NCBI RefSeq assembly: GCF_044466355.1
Contig: NZ_JBITMQ010000009.1
Coordinates: 124,001 to 188,000, forward strand
DNA from: Actinophytocola sp044466355
GTDB lineage: Bacteria > Actinomycetota > Actinomycetes > Mycobacteriales > Pseudonocardiaceae
Direction: 5' to 3'
Length of the DNA stretch: 64,000 nt
Position numbers and translations under genes: made by a program. The notes under the pieces are model-generated. The model was not told the DNA's origin. It did no database searches and worked only from the letters and a program-made list of their open reading frames with translations. Position 1 is the stretch's first letter, and the number at the start of each line of letters is the position of its first letter. This document shows positions 16,908 to 25,029 of the stretch, one piece after another.

Positions 16908-17549
16908 GTGCAGATCGTTCACTTCGGGCACTCGTGCGTGTTGATCAAGACCGATTCCGCACGGCTGCTCTTCGACCCGGGCACGTTCTCGAACGGCTTC
17001 GAGCAGACAACGGGCCTGAGCGCCATCCTGATCACCCACAAGCACCCGGACCACCTCGACGGCGCGCGCCTGCCCGCCCTGGTCGAGGCCAACCCGGACG
17101 CGGCGCTGGTGTCCGACGAGGACTCGGCCGCCGAGCTGGAGAAACTCGGCCTGGCCCCGACCTCGGTGGCGCGCCCCGGCGACACGTTCACCTTCGGCGG
17201 CACGTCGGTCACGGCGGTCGGCGGCAGGCACGCGACCATCCACGAGGACCTGCCGACGCCTGCCAACGCCGGGTACGTCGTCGACGACGGCGCGTTCTAC
17301 CACCCCGGCGACGCGTTGTTCGTGCCCGAACAGCGGATCGACGTGCTCGGGTTGCCGATGTCGGCGCCGTGGCTGAAGACCGGCGAGATCATCGACTTCG
17401 TGCGCGCGGTCGGCCCGCGGGTGGCGGTGCCGATCCATGAGGTGCTGCTGTCCGAGATCGGCATGCGCGCGCAGCAGAACTGGCTCTCACAGCTGGCGCC
17501 GGACTCGGAGTTCCGCCCGCTGCCGAAGGGCGAGCCGGTCGATCTCTGA
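16908..17549 (+). CDS. MBL-fold metal-dependent hydrolase
   Basis: 213 residues. The metal motif reads THKHPDHLDG near 44-53 (a Lys replaces the usual second small residue but His-x-His-x-Asp-His is kept as HKHPDH), and later ligands are likely GGRHATIHE, YHPGDALF and PIHEVLLS. The N-terminus QIVHFGHSCVLIKTD is typical of UPF0173/UlaG-like hydrolases. Substrate unknown. GTG 16908 has no Shine-Dalgarno but TAGCCT at 16896-16901 lies 6 nt upstream, implying a leaderless mRNA. The stop is followed at once by a hairpin containing two inverted DnaA boxes. Confidence 0.85.
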   Translation: MQIVHFGHSCVLIKTDSARLLFDPGTFSNGFEQTTGLSAILITHKHPDHLDGARLPALVEANPDAALVSDEDSAAELEKLGLAPTSVARPGDTFTFGGTSVTAVGGRHATIHEDLPTPANAGYVVDDGAFYHPGDALFVPEQRIDVLGLPMSAPWLKTGEIIDFVRAVGPRVAVPIHEVLLSEIGMRAQQNWLSQLAPDSEFRPLPKGEPVDL

Positions 17550-17550
17550 G

Positions 17551-17576
17551 AGGTTGTCCACAGGTGTGGACAACCT
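17551..17576. terminator. Hairpin made of two inverted DnaA boxes after the MBL gene
   Basis: A 12-bp perfect inverted repeat (17551-17562 and 17565-17576) starts 2 nt after the stop. Each arm contains TTGTCCACA, so the site could be both a bidirectional terminator for convergent genes and a pair of DnaA-binding sites. A similar pair lies at 15081-15102. Confidence 0.55.
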
Positions 17577-17583
17577 TGTGGAT

Positions 17584-17597
17584 CGAACTGGTGTTCG
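17584..17597. promoter_or_regulatory. LexA-like box near element C
   Basis: CGAACTGGTGTTCG is a perfect CGAAC-N4-GTTCG palindrome, matching the core of the actinobacterial SOS box. It lies in the gap between convergent genes, 35 bp after the MBL stop, and shares its 4-bp centre with the site at 15055. Confidence 0.5.
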
Positions 17598-17605
17598 CCT
17601 GACGT

Positions 17606-17764
17606 GGCCTCCGGCCCCCGTTGTCCAGCGTAGGTCCGAGCACCGACGGTGGACTGCCCGCCGAGGGCGGTTGTCCACAGGTTGGCGAGTTGTCCACAGG
17701 CCGACTCCGACGACACGGAATTGTCGGTGCCCTGCCGTAGCGTGGTTCGAGGGGGCCGGAGGCC
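17606..17764. repeat. Composite intergenic element C: best PafBC-like unit plus tandem DnaA boxes
   Basis: The leftward unit (17649-17606) reads CCGTCGGTG-N8-TACGCT; the rightward unit (17721-17764) reads TTGTCGGTG-CCCTGCCG-TAGCGT, an exact match to TTGTCRGTG-N8-TANNNT. Between them are two DnaA boxes, 17671-17679 and 17690-17698, 19 bp apart. Both units are 44 bp and end in GGGGGCCGGAGGCC. The rightward unit would transcribe antisense into the DUF2334 gene, the leftward one antisense into the MBL gene. Confidence 0.75.
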
Positions 17765-17781
17765 ACGCCCGACCGCGTCGG

Positions 17782-18501
17782 TCAGGCCGCCTGGGCCGGC
17801 TGGTAGGTCAGTAGCGCCGGGTACGTGAGCGGGGTCGCCTCGTGGTGCAGGGCGATGTCGATCGCGTCCAGCAGGGCCTGGCGGGGGCCCGAGCGGGACA
17901 GGTCCGCGGTGTCCACGGCCAGGCGGATCAGCTGGTTCCTGCGGGCGGCCCGGGACGCGCTCATCACCAGCGCGAAGCACCACCACGGTTCCGTGCGTTC
18001 GCCGAAGCCGAAGCCCTGTACGCGTCCTCTGTGGACGTTCTCGGTGCGGAGGTCACGGATGCCCATCACGTCCGCGCACATCGTGAAACCCTGGTGGCGC
18101 AGGGCGAGCAGAGTGCCGGGAGACGCCACCCAGCGCGGTGGGACGAACGCGTCCGTGGCCAGGTCCAGGCGTTCCATGGTCGTCGACGCCGCCGTGAGAC
18201 GTAGTTTGGCCTCGTGGGCGGGCAGCGACGCGAACTCGGCTCGGCGACGGATCGTACGGGTCTTCGCGTCGGCCGGGTGGTCGTAGCCGTGCTGGAGCAG
18301 CGCGTTGCCTGCGGCTTGTTGCCCGCGCACCCAGTCGAGCACCGTTCTCGGCTGGTCCGCGCCCGCGACCTTCGGGGCGAACAGCAGCGAAAGGGGCACG
18401 CCCCGGGACGCCAGCTCGTCGCTCAGGTCGGCACTGCGGTCCAGGGTCCATGCGTTGATCCCGGACAGCGACACGATCAGTTGAGCGGTCACGCTCCTCA
18501 T
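17782..18501 (-). CDS. DUF2334 / polysaccharide-deacetylase-like protein
   Basis: 239 residues, soluble. The opening QLIVSLSGINAWTLD, then GVPLSLLFAPKV, LLQHGYDHPADAK, EFASLPAHEAKLRLTAA and FVPPRWVASPGTLLAL follow the actinobacterial DUF2334 pattern, a divergent carbohydrate-esterase-4-like fold. The HGYD segment would hold metal ligands, but activity is not established for this branch. I start at ATG 18501; upstream in-frame codons look non-coding. Two strong patches of Arg/Thr charge but no signal peptide. Element C lies just past its stop. Confidence 0.75.
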   Translation of the reverse strand: MRSVTAQLIVSLSGINAWTLDRSADLSDELASRGVPLSLLFAPKVAGADQPRTVLDWVRGQQAAGNALLQHGYDHPADAKTRTIRRRAEFASLPAHEAKLRLTAASTTMERLDLATDAFVPPRWVASPGTLLALRHQGFTMCADVMGIRDLRTENVHRGRVQGFGFGERTEPWWCFALVMSASRAARRNQLIRLAVDTADLSRSGPRQALLDAIDIALHHEATPLTYPALLTYQPAQAA

Positions 18502-18611
18502 GAGGCCATGTGTCGATGACGTCGACCTGACAGCGAGGTGACATGTCACCGAACTGGGCACCGGTTTCACCCGGAATTCATGCCACGCACGAGTGCGTGC
18601 CATTGTTGGTC

Positions 18612-19421
18612 ATGAGCTACGACTGGATCTCGTTCACGACCGACTACGGCATCGATGACGGGTTCGTCGGGGTTTGCGAGGGGGTCGTCGCTCGGCTCGC
18701 GCCCCGGCCGCGGGTCATCCACATCAGCCACACCGTGCCGCCGCAGGACGTTCGGCGCGGGGCGGCGATCCTCGCCCAGGCCGTGCCCTACCTGCCGCCC
18801 GCCGTGCACTTCGCGGTCGTCGACCCCGGGGTCGGGACGGACCGGCGCGGTGTCGTCGTGGTCACCGCCGAGGGTGTGCTCGTCGGGCCGGACAACGGGC
18901 TGCTCATGCCCGCCGCTGAACTGCTCGGCGGGGTGCGGGCGGCTTACGAGCTCCGCAACCCGGCCTACCGGCTGTCGACGGTGTCGGCGACCTTCCACGG
19001 GCGGGACGTGTTCGCGCCCGCGGCCGCGCACCTCGCCGCCGGGGTGCCGCCCGAGGACTTCGGGCCCGCCGTCGACGCGGCCGACCTCGTGCGGTTGCCG
19101 GAGCCCGAGACGTTCGTCGAACCCGGGAAGCTCACGACCGAGATCCGGTACATCGACACCTTCGGCAACATCCAGCTCGCCGCCACCGGCGCCGACCTCG
19201 ACGCGAGCGGTGCCGTGCCGGGCACCACGGCGCACGCCCACCTCAACGGGCGGTCGGTGAAGGCCACCGTCGGCCGGACGTTCGCCGACGCGATCAACGA
19301 CGGCCTGATCGTGTACGTCGACTCGGGCGGCCGGGTCGCGCTGGCCGTGAACGGCGGTTCCGCCGCCAACGACTTCGGTGGCCGGCCCGGTGATCCGGTC
19401 CTGCTGTTGTTCGCGCGGTAA
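18612..19421 (+). CDS. SAM hydrolase (SAM hydroxide adenosyltransferase family, DUF62)
   Basis: 269 residues. Family motifs are present: FTTDYGIDDGFVGV near the N-terminus, DVRRGA, VDPGVGTDRRG near 73, VGPDNGLL near 93, FHGRDVFAPAAAHLA near 130, and IRYIDTFGNIQ. The family converts S-adenosylmethionine to adenosine and methionine with water; it is related to fluorinase/chlorinase, but the residues that mark halogenases are not evident here. ATG 18612 lacks a clear Shine-Dalgarno. Divergent from the DUF2334 gene. Confidence 0.9.
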   Translation: MSYDWISFTTDYGIDDGFVGVCEGVVARLAPRPRVIHISHTVPPQDVRRGAAILAQAVPYLPPAVHFAVVDPGVGTDRRGVVVVTAEGVLVGPDNGLLMPAAELLGGVRAAYELRNPAYRLSTVSATFHGRDVFAPAAAHLAAGVPPEDFGPAVDAADLVRLPEPETFVEPGKLTTEIRYIDTFGNIQLAATGADLDASGAVPGTTAHAHLNGRSVKATVGRTFADAINDGLIVYVDSGGRVALAVNGGSAANDFGGRPGDPVLLLFAR

Positions 19422-19435
19422 CCGGCGGCCGTGCC

Positions 19436-20245
19436 TCAGTGCACCGTGATCTCGTCGCCAACCTCGATCTCGCCCGGGGTCACCACCGCGACCTTGATGC
19501 CGAAGCTCACGCCGCCGTCGGGTTCGCGGCGGTAGTCGGCGAGCGTGCGTAACGGCTCGGGTCCCGAGCGTTTGCCGGTCGGCTGGTCGACCATGGTCAC
19601 CTGGCAACGGATGTCCGGCTTCACCCAGCGCAACCTGGTGGTGCCGATGCTGAACTCACGGATGTCGTCCTCGGTGTACGGGGTCTGCCAACCGCTGATC
19701 ACGATGTTCGGGCGGAACCGCACCATCGGGACCGGCTCGGCGCCCTTCTCCAGGATCCGGGCGTTCAGGTCGTCCAGGGACGACAGCGACAGCAGGTGCA
19801 GCGGCGTCGAGTCGCTGAACGTGATGTCGCCGTGCCGGTCGTCCACGCTGCGCCGGTGGTCCGCGGGCACGCGCACCAGCCGCAACGAATCGCCGATGAG
19901 GTCGCTGGCCCACTCGGCCGCCTCGTCGCCCTGGTCGACGCCTTCGCCGTGCCAGACGCCGTGCAGGCTCACGGCCAACCGCCTGCCCTCCGGCGCCACG
20001 TCGAACGCGAGGCTCTGCACGTCCGGAGCGGACAGGGTCAGCTTCGCGCCGTCGGCAGCCAGGTCCGGCCGGATCACGGACAGCCTCGGGGTGCTCCGCT
20101 GGCAGCGGAACACCCCGTCGTCCGCACGGACGAACATGAACGTGCGGTCGTGCCTCACGCCGGTCGGGAGCACCTGTGCCCGCGTCAACGGAACGCCCGC
20201 GCAGCCCTTGACCGGGTAGACCAGAAGATCTGAAACGGTTGCCAC
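19436..20245 (-). CDS. MOSC domain protein with MOSC N-terminal barrel
   Basis: 269 residues. The N-terminal beta-barrel shows LLVYPVKGCAGVPL and GVRHDRTFMFV, the MOSC domain RFRPNIVISGW, RCQVTMVDQPTGKR and the end GEIEVGDEITVH. Related proteins (YcbX, mARC) handle N-hydroxylated compounds with molybdenum cofactor; the Cys in DIRCQVT is the likely Mo ligand. GTG 20245 has TAGTCT at 20258-20253, 7 nt upstream, so translation is probably leaderless. Convergent with the SAM hydrolase with a 14-bp gap. Confidence 0.88.
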   Translation of the reverse strand: MATVSDLLVYPVKGCAGVPLTRAQVLPTGVRHDRTFMFVRADDGVFRCQRSTPRLSVIRPDLAADGAKLTLSAPDVQSLAFDVAPEGRRLAVSLHGVWHGEGVDQGDEAAEWASDLIGDSLRLVRVPADHRRSVDDRHGDITFSDSTPLHLLSLSSLDDLNARILEKGAEPVPMVRFRPNIVISGWQTPYTEDDIREFSIGTTRLRWVKPDIRCQVTMVDQPTGKRSGPEPLRTLADYRREPDGGVSFGIKVAVVTPGEIEVGDEITVH

Positions 20246-20321
20246 GACAGCGAGACTAGCCGCGCGGGCGGCCTGGGTCAGTGCGGTTTTCCGTACGAAA
20301 CTTTGTGGTTGTCCGCACTAA

Positions 20322-21755
20322 TCACAAGATCGCACCGGGGACGTACTTCGCCGCGTCACCGAAGCGGGACGCCACGTCCGACACCCGCTTCACCACCGAC
20401 GCCACCTGCGCGCCCGCCACACCGGTGAACGGCAGCCGATCGGCAAGCAACGCGTCGAGGGCGGGACGGTCGAGCGGGACGCGCTCGTCGGCGGCGAGGC
20501 GGTCGAGCAGGTCGTTGCGCTCGATGCCCTGCTCACGCATCGCGAGCGCCACCGCGACGGCGTGCTCCTTGATCGCCTCGTGCGCGGTCTCGCGGCCGAC
20601 ACCCGCCTGCACCGACGCCATCAGCACCTTCGTCGTCGCCAGGAACGGCAGGTAGCGGTCCAGCTCGCGGCCGACCACCGCCGGATAGGCGCCGAACGAG
20701 TCGAGCACGGTCAGGAACGTCTCGATCAGGCCGTCCAGCGCGAAGAACGCGTCCGGCAGCGCCACCCTGCGCACCACCGAGCAGGACACGTCGCCCTCGT
20801 TCCACTGGTCGCCCGCCAGCTCGCCGACCATCGACGCGTAGCCGCGGAGGATCACCGCGAAGCCGTTGACGCGCTCGCTCGAGCGGGTGTTCATCTTGTG
20901 CGGCATGGCGGACGAACCGACCTGCCCCGGCCGGAAACCCTCGGTCGCCAGCTCGTGCCCGACCATGAGCCGAATGGTCTTCGCGAGGCTCGACGGCGCG
21001 GCCGCGACCTGCACCAGTGCGGACACGACGTCGTAGTCCAGCGACCGCGGGTACACCTGGCCCACGCTGTCGAAGACCCGCGAGAAGCCCAGGTAGTCGG
21101 CGATCCTGCGCTGCAACGCGTCCAGCTTCGACGCGTCACCGCCGAGCAGGTCCAGCATGTCCTGCGCGGTGCCGACCGGGCCCTGGATGCCGCGCAGCGG
21201 GTACCGCTCGACCAGGCCGTCGAGCCGCTCGAACGCCACCAGCAACTCGTCCGCGGCGGACGCGAACCGCTTGCCCAGCGTGGTGGCCTGCGCGGCGACG
21301 TTGTGCGAACGCCCCGCCATCACCAGCTCGCTGTGCTCGGTCGCGAGCGTCGCCAACCGGGCGAGCACCGCGACCGTCCGGTTGCGGATGTGCTCCAGCG
21401 ACAGGCGGATCTGCAGTTGCTCGACGTTCTCCGTCAGGTCGCGGGACGTCATGCCCTTGTGGACGTGCTCGTGGCCGGCGAGCGCGTTGAACTCCTCGAT
21501 GCGGGCCTTGACGTCGTGCAGAGTCACCCGCTCACGGGCCGCGATCGACTCCAGGTCGACCTGGTCGATCACTCGTTCGTAGTCGGCGACGACACCGTCG
21601 GGGACGTCGATGCCGAGTTCCGCCTGGGCCGTGAGCACGGCGAGCCACAGCCTGCGCTCCAGAACGATCTTGTGCTCGGGTGACCACAGCTCGGCCAGCG
21701 CCACAGAGGCGTAGCGGCCTGCGAGTACGTTGGGGATGCGCGGCTTGGACGTCAC
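20322..21755 (-). CDS. purB: Adenylosuccinate lyase
   Basis: 477 residues. PurB performs two eliminations of fumarate in purine synthesis: SAICAR to AICAR, and adenylosuccinate to AMP. Landmarks: GMTSRDLTENVEQ, the catalytic His segment GRSHNVAAQ, and the signature loop GSSAMPHKMNTRSSERV near residue 287 (the mobile serine loop). GTG 21755 is chosen: GGGA lies 5 nt upstream and the protein begins TSKPRIPNVLAGRYAS as expected. The gene is monocistronic, with 34 bp to the upstream gene. Confidence 0.97.
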   Translation of the reverse strand: MTSKPRIPNVLAGRYASVALAELWSPEHKIVLERRLWLAVLTAQAELGIDVPDGVVADYERVIDQVDLESIAARERVTLHDVKARIEEFNALAGHEHVHKGMTSRDLTENVEQLQIRLSLEHIRNRTVAVLARLATLATEHSELVMAGRSHNVAAQATTLGKRFASAADELLVAFERLDGLVERYPLRGIQGPVGTAQDMLDLLGGDASKLDALQRRIADYLGFSRVFDSVGQVYPRSLDYDVVSALVQVAAAPSSLAKTIRLMVGHELATEGFRPGQVGSSAMPHKMNTRSSERVNGFAVILRGYASMVGELAGDQWNEGDVSCSVVRRVALPDAFFALDGLIETFLTVLDSFGAYPAVVGRELDRYLPFLATTKVLMASVQAGVGRETAHEAIKEHAVAVALAMREQGIERNDLLDRLAADERVPLDRPALDALLADRLPFTGVAGAQVASVVKRVSDVASRFGDAAKYVPGAIL

Positions 21756-21789
21756 GTTTTCCCAGCTTAATGGGCACCCCCGGCGAGCC

Positions 21790-22548
21790 CTACAGCGCCA
21801 GTTCCGGATCCGTCGCGATGGCCAGCAGCGCATCGCGGGTCACGGGTAACGATGGGTGGTAGACGGGCGGGACCGTGCTGGTCATGTCGTAGTTGTAGGC
21901 GGCGACCGACACCACGGCACCGGTGTCCCGGTAGTGGAAGACGGTCTCGACGACGCCCTTGTCCATGTCGTGCGTCTGCTGGAAGACGGCGCCACCCGCC
22001 TGGTCGTCCAGGCGGTGGCAGTTCGCCACGCACATGTCCGCGGGCGCGGGAGCGGCGTCCGGGACCCACGTCGTCACCATGATCGAGTACCGGGCGCCCT
22101 TGATCGAGAACGTGATCGTGGCGTTGATGCTGGTCTGGCCCGGGTAGAAGTCGCCGGTCGCCTCACCGCCGAACTCGCCGACGATGATCTTGGTCGCGGA
22201 CGGCAGCGCCGCAGGCAGCGACCGGCTCAGGTGCACCCGTAACTCCCGGCCGCGTTCGCGCAGGTCGTCGACGGTGTAGCGGGTGGGCTGCGGCCGCTGG
22301 TCGCTCGACGGTCCCGCCGGGCCGGGCCGGGTCGCGGCCGGAACCGTCGTGGTCGAGTCGCGGCCCAGCGCGATCGGCACCGCGACCGCGGCCACCGCCA
22401 CGGCGACCGTGGCCAGCCCCACCGCGACCAGAGCGCGACGGCGGACCTGCCCGCGCGCGGTCGCCATCAGCTCATCGGGATCGAACCGCAGCGGCGGCTC
22501 GTCGGCCACCGCGTTCAGCAACCCGTCCCGGACATCCTCTTCACCCAT
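21790..22548 (-). CDS. Anti-sigma-like membrane protein paired with SigE-family factor
   Basis: 252 residues. A short cytoplasmic N-terminus (GLLNAVADEPPLRFDPDELMATARGQVRRR) precedes a single transmembrane helix (about 40-62) and an extracellular domain with a Cys pair (DMCVANCHRLDD). No zinc-binding anti-sigma motif is present; its role as partner of the preceding sigma factor is inferred from overlap and order. ATG 22548 overlaps the sigma stop (TGATG) with GGAGGG 7 nt upstream; GTG 22551 is the alternative. The N-terminal AVADEPPL motif is echoed as AVAETPPP in the protein at 23746. Confidence 0.7.
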   Translation of the reverse strand: MGEEDVRDGLLNAVADEPPLRFDPDELMATARGQVRRRALVAVGLATVAVAVAAVAVPIALGRDSTTTVPAATRPGPAGPSSDQRPQPTRYTVDDLRERGRELRVHLSRSLPAALPSATKIIVGEFGGEATGDFYPGQTSINATITFSIKGARYSIMVTTWVPDAAPAPADMCVANCHRLDDQAGGAVFQQTHDMDKGVVETVFHYRDTGAVVSVAAYNYDMTSTVPPVYHPSLPVTRDALLAIATDPELAL

Positions 22549-23069
22549 CACGCGACCCTCCCCACCAACTGCGACACCGACACCCGCAACGCCTCGAGGC
22601 CGCGAGCCGTCTGCGACTTCACCGTGCCCTGCGAGCAGCCCATGACCTCGGCCGTCTCGGCGACCGACAGGTCGTCGAAGTAGCGGAGCACCAGCACCGC
22701 GCGTTGCCTGGGTGGCAGCCGCAGCAGGCCCTGGTGGACCAGGTCACGCGCCCACAGCCGCTCCGGGCTGTCGTCCGGGCCGCGGGCCTCGTCGTGCTGT
22801 TCGGGTACGGCCGCCGCGGTCTGCTCGGAGCGACGCCACGGTCTGCGTTTCTCGTCCAGCCAGGTGCGCAGGAGGACGGTGCGGCCGTAGTTGGTCAGGC
22901 TGTCGTCCTTCTGCACCCGCGACCACGACCGGTAGATCTTGATGAGCGCCATCTGCATGAGGTCCTGCGCCAGATGCCAGTCCCCACACAGCAGAAACGC
23001 CGACCTCCGCAGCCGCGCCGCGTGCTCGACGGCATACCGGCGAAAGCTCTCCTCGTCGGCCTGTCGCAT
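22548..23069 (-). CDS. SigE-family ECF RNA polymerase sigma factor
   Basis: 173 residues. Region 2 (FRRYAVEHAARLRRSAFLLCGDWHLAQDLMQMALIKIY) and region 4 (LLRLPPRQRAVLVLRYFDDLSVAETAEVMGCSQGTVKSQTARGLEAL) are complete; the CGDWH and GTVKSQTARGL spellings mark the actinobacterial SigE-like group (SigE family, TIGR02983 type). It directs transcription of a small regulon. ATG 23069 is chosen because GGGGGG lies about 8 nt upstream. It is translationally coupled to a membrane protein that is probably its regulator. Confidence 0.92.
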   Translation of the reverse strand: MRQADEESFRRYAVEHAARLRRSAFLLCGDWHLAQDLMQMALIKIYRSWSRVQKDDSLTNYGRTVLLRTWLDEKRRPWRRSEQTAAAVPEQHDEARGPDDSPERLWARDLVHQGLLRLPPRQRAVLVLRYFDDLSVAETAEVMGCSQGTVKSQTARGLEALRVSVSQLVGRVA

Positions 23070-23123
23070 GGATCGATCCCCCCTTCGCCGGTTACTCACG
23101 ACGCGGGGACCGTCGGGGTTGCG

Positions 23124-23711
23124 TCAGCCTCGCAGGGACTCGACGAGCATGCGATGCGCGACCGCGCGCGGGTCCGGGTCGATCTCGATCAGCGCGTTGA
23201 CCACGGCACCGTCGACCAGCGCGATCAGCTGCTCGAGACGGCGGTTGTCGACCGGGCTGCCGGAGCGGGCGAGGACCTCGAGCAGGAGCCCGCGCAGCTC
23301 GGTGCCGAGCGTACGCATCAGCGGGCGCAGGTAGGGCCGCCTGCCGGTCGCGACGAGGCGTTCGTACCGGAGGAGCACCAGCTCGGCGTCCCGGTCGCCC
23401 GCCGGCGGGCCGAGGAGCTGGTCGAGCACGAGGTCGACGACGGAGTCGAGGTCGCGGTGCTCCGCGGGCAACGCGGCGAGCTGGGCACGGCCGCGTTCCA
23501 GCTCGGTGCGGCCGTGGTGCTCGACGGCGGCGGCGATCAGCTCGTCCAGCGAGTCGAAGTAGTAGGTCGTGGAGGCCAGCGGGAGATCGGCCCGTTCGGC
23601 GACCGCGCGGTGCCGCAGCGCCTCGAAGCCGCGCTCGACCAGCAACGCCGCCGCGGCCTCCACCAGGGCCTGGCGACGCCGTTCGCCCTTGGGGGTGCTG
23701 GCGGCAGTCAT
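23124..23711 (-). CDS. TetR/AcrR-family regulator
   Basis: 195 residues. The N-terminal helix-turn-helix (about 10-56: RRQALVEAAAALLVERGFEALRHRAVAERADLPLASTTYYFDSLDELIAAAV) is canonical; the C-terminal domain is unassigned. It lies between two sigma/anti-sigma pairs on the same strand, but no obvious target gene adjoins it, and the next gene downstream on this strand is a sigma factor 54 bp away. TACGAT lies 9 nt before the ATG. Confidence 0.88.
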   Translation of the reverse strand: MTAASTPKGERRRQALVEAAAALLVERGFEALRHRAVAERADLPLASTTYYFDSLDELIAAAVEHHGRTELERGRAQLAALPAEHRDLDSVVDLVLDQLLGPPAGDRDAELVLLRYERLVATGRRPYLRPLMRTLGTELRGLLLEVLARSGSPVDNRRLEQLIALVDGAVVNALIEIDPDPRAVAHRMLVESLRG

Positions 23712-23745
23712 AGTCGGGGCATCGTACGGCTGTGCTGGACCTCGC

Positions 23746-24489
23746 TCAGTACAACTGCCCCAGCTCGGTGGCGTACTGCTGCACGTCCGTGCCGAACGGT
23801 GCCGTGCCGCCCGGGCTGACGGGCTCGCTCAGCACGAGCACCCGCCTGCCGTCACCGGTCGGCGCCTGGGCCTGCACACCGGACGCCTGTGTGGTCATTG
23901 TCACACCGCCGGGGAAGACGATCACGCTGATGCGGCCGCCGGGAAGGTCGAACGCGGCGCCGCGTGAGCCCTGAGGACAGGTCAACGAGACGGGGACCGC
24001 GTCTTCCACCTTGACGTTGGCGGCGGCCGGGAGCTCGCCCGCGAGGGCAGCAGCGAGCTCCCGGTCCACCTGTTCGCACCCACTAGGGGTGCCGGCGGGC
24101 CCCGCAGGCCCGCCACTCCCGTCCGGATAGCCCCCCTGCTTGGGCGTCTCCGACGGGACGTCCTTCGTGCCGCCACGCTCTGTCGGCGCGGCCGCTTCGT
24201 TGTCCTCGTTTGGTAACTCGTATGGAGCAGCGTTTCCGTTACCGCCTGATGCGGGATTCGCCGCACCCGCCGCCTCCGAAGTCGTCACCGGCCCTGTCCA
24301 CAATGCCACGCCCAGCGCCGTCGCGCCCGCGAGGAGGGCCACACCAAAGGCGGAACCTGCGAGTACGCCGTTCCGGTGACGGACGCGTTCACGCTCCGAC
24401 CGACGGGCCACGTCCGTGACGGTGAAGCTCGGCGGCGGGGTCTCCGCCACCGCGTCATTCAGCAGCTCAGAAAGCTTGTTCTCGTCCAT
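23746..24489 (-). CDS. Anti-sigma-like membrane protein, second pair
   Basis: 247 residues. Cytoplasmic head (LSELLNDAVAETPPPSFTVTDVARRSERERVRHR), one transmembrane helix (about 42-65), then a Gly/Pro/Asn-rich linker and an extracellular domain with two cysteines (GCEQVDRELA, LTCPQGSRG). ATG 24489 follows AAGGAGGTGGCGGG, an excellent ribosome binding site. It lies 21 bp after the sigma gene. As with the first pair, no zinc motif is seen; an anti-sigma role is inferred from position and the shared N-terminal motif. Confidence 0.68.
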   Translation of the reverse strand: MDENKLSELLNDAVAETPPPSFTVTDVARRSERERVRHRNGVLAGSAFGVALLAGATALGVALWTGPVTTSEAAGAANPASGGNGNAAPYELPNEDNEAAAPTERGGTKDVPSETPKQGGYPDGSGGPAGPAGTPSGCEQVDRELAAALAGELPAAANVKVEDAVPVSLTCPQGSRGAAFDLPGGRISVIVFPGGVTMTTQASGVQAQAPTGDGRRVLVLSEPVSPGGTAPFGTDVQQYATELGQLY

Positions 24490-24510
24490 CCCGCCACCTC
24501 CTTCCGCCGA

Positions 24511-25029
24511 TCACGACGCCGACCGCAGGTCATCGATCGTGTCTCCCAGGGCCTCACGCAGCGCGTTCAGCCCTCTGGCCGTCTGGCTCTTCACGGTGCC
24601 CTCGGAGCACTTGAGCGCGTCGGCCGTGGCCGCCACGTCGAGTCCCTCGAGGAACCGCAGGACGAGCACCGCCCGCTGCCGCGGTGGCACCGCCCGCAGG
24701 CCGTCGAGCAGCGCGGACCTCGTCGCCACGGAGTCACCGAGTTCGCCGTCCTGCCGCGGCGTCTCCGGCAGCTCCTCGACGAACCGCTCCCGCCGCCACG
24801 GGCGCCGGGACTCGTCGATCACCGCGCGCACCAGCGTCCTGCGGACATAGGCGTCCAGGGCCCCGCGGTCCCGGATCTTGCGCCACCGCCGGTGCAACGC
24901 GACGAACGCGGTCTGCGCGAGATCGTCCGCCCGGTGCCAGTCACCGCACAGCAGGTACGCGGACCTCCGCACGGCGTCTCGCCGAGCCGCGAAGTACTCC
25001 GCGAAGTCCTGCTCGTCGCGCTGCTCCAC
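24511..25029 (-). CDS. SigE-family ECF RNA polymerase sigma factor, second pair
   Basis: 172 residues. Region 2 (FAEYFAARRDAVRRSAYLLCGDWHRADDLAQTAFVALHRRW) and region 4 (GLRAVPPRQRAVLVLRFLEGLDVAATADALKCSEGTVKSQTARGLNALRE) are complete and closely parallel the factor at 22548. GTG 25029 is selected (AGAGAG about 8 nt upstream); a longer frame exists but its upstream translation is not sigma-like. It is followed by a membrane protein, so the sigma/anti-sigma module is present twice within 3.3 kb. Confidence 0.92.
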   Translation of the reverse strand: MEQRDEQDFAEYFAARRDAVRRSAYLLCGDWHRADDLAQTAFVALHRRWRKIRDRGALDAYVRRTLVRAVIDESRRPWRRERFVEELPETPRQDGELGDSVATRSALLDGLRAVPPRQRAVLVLRFLEGLDVAATADALKCSEGTVKSQTARGLNALREALGDTIDDLRSAS

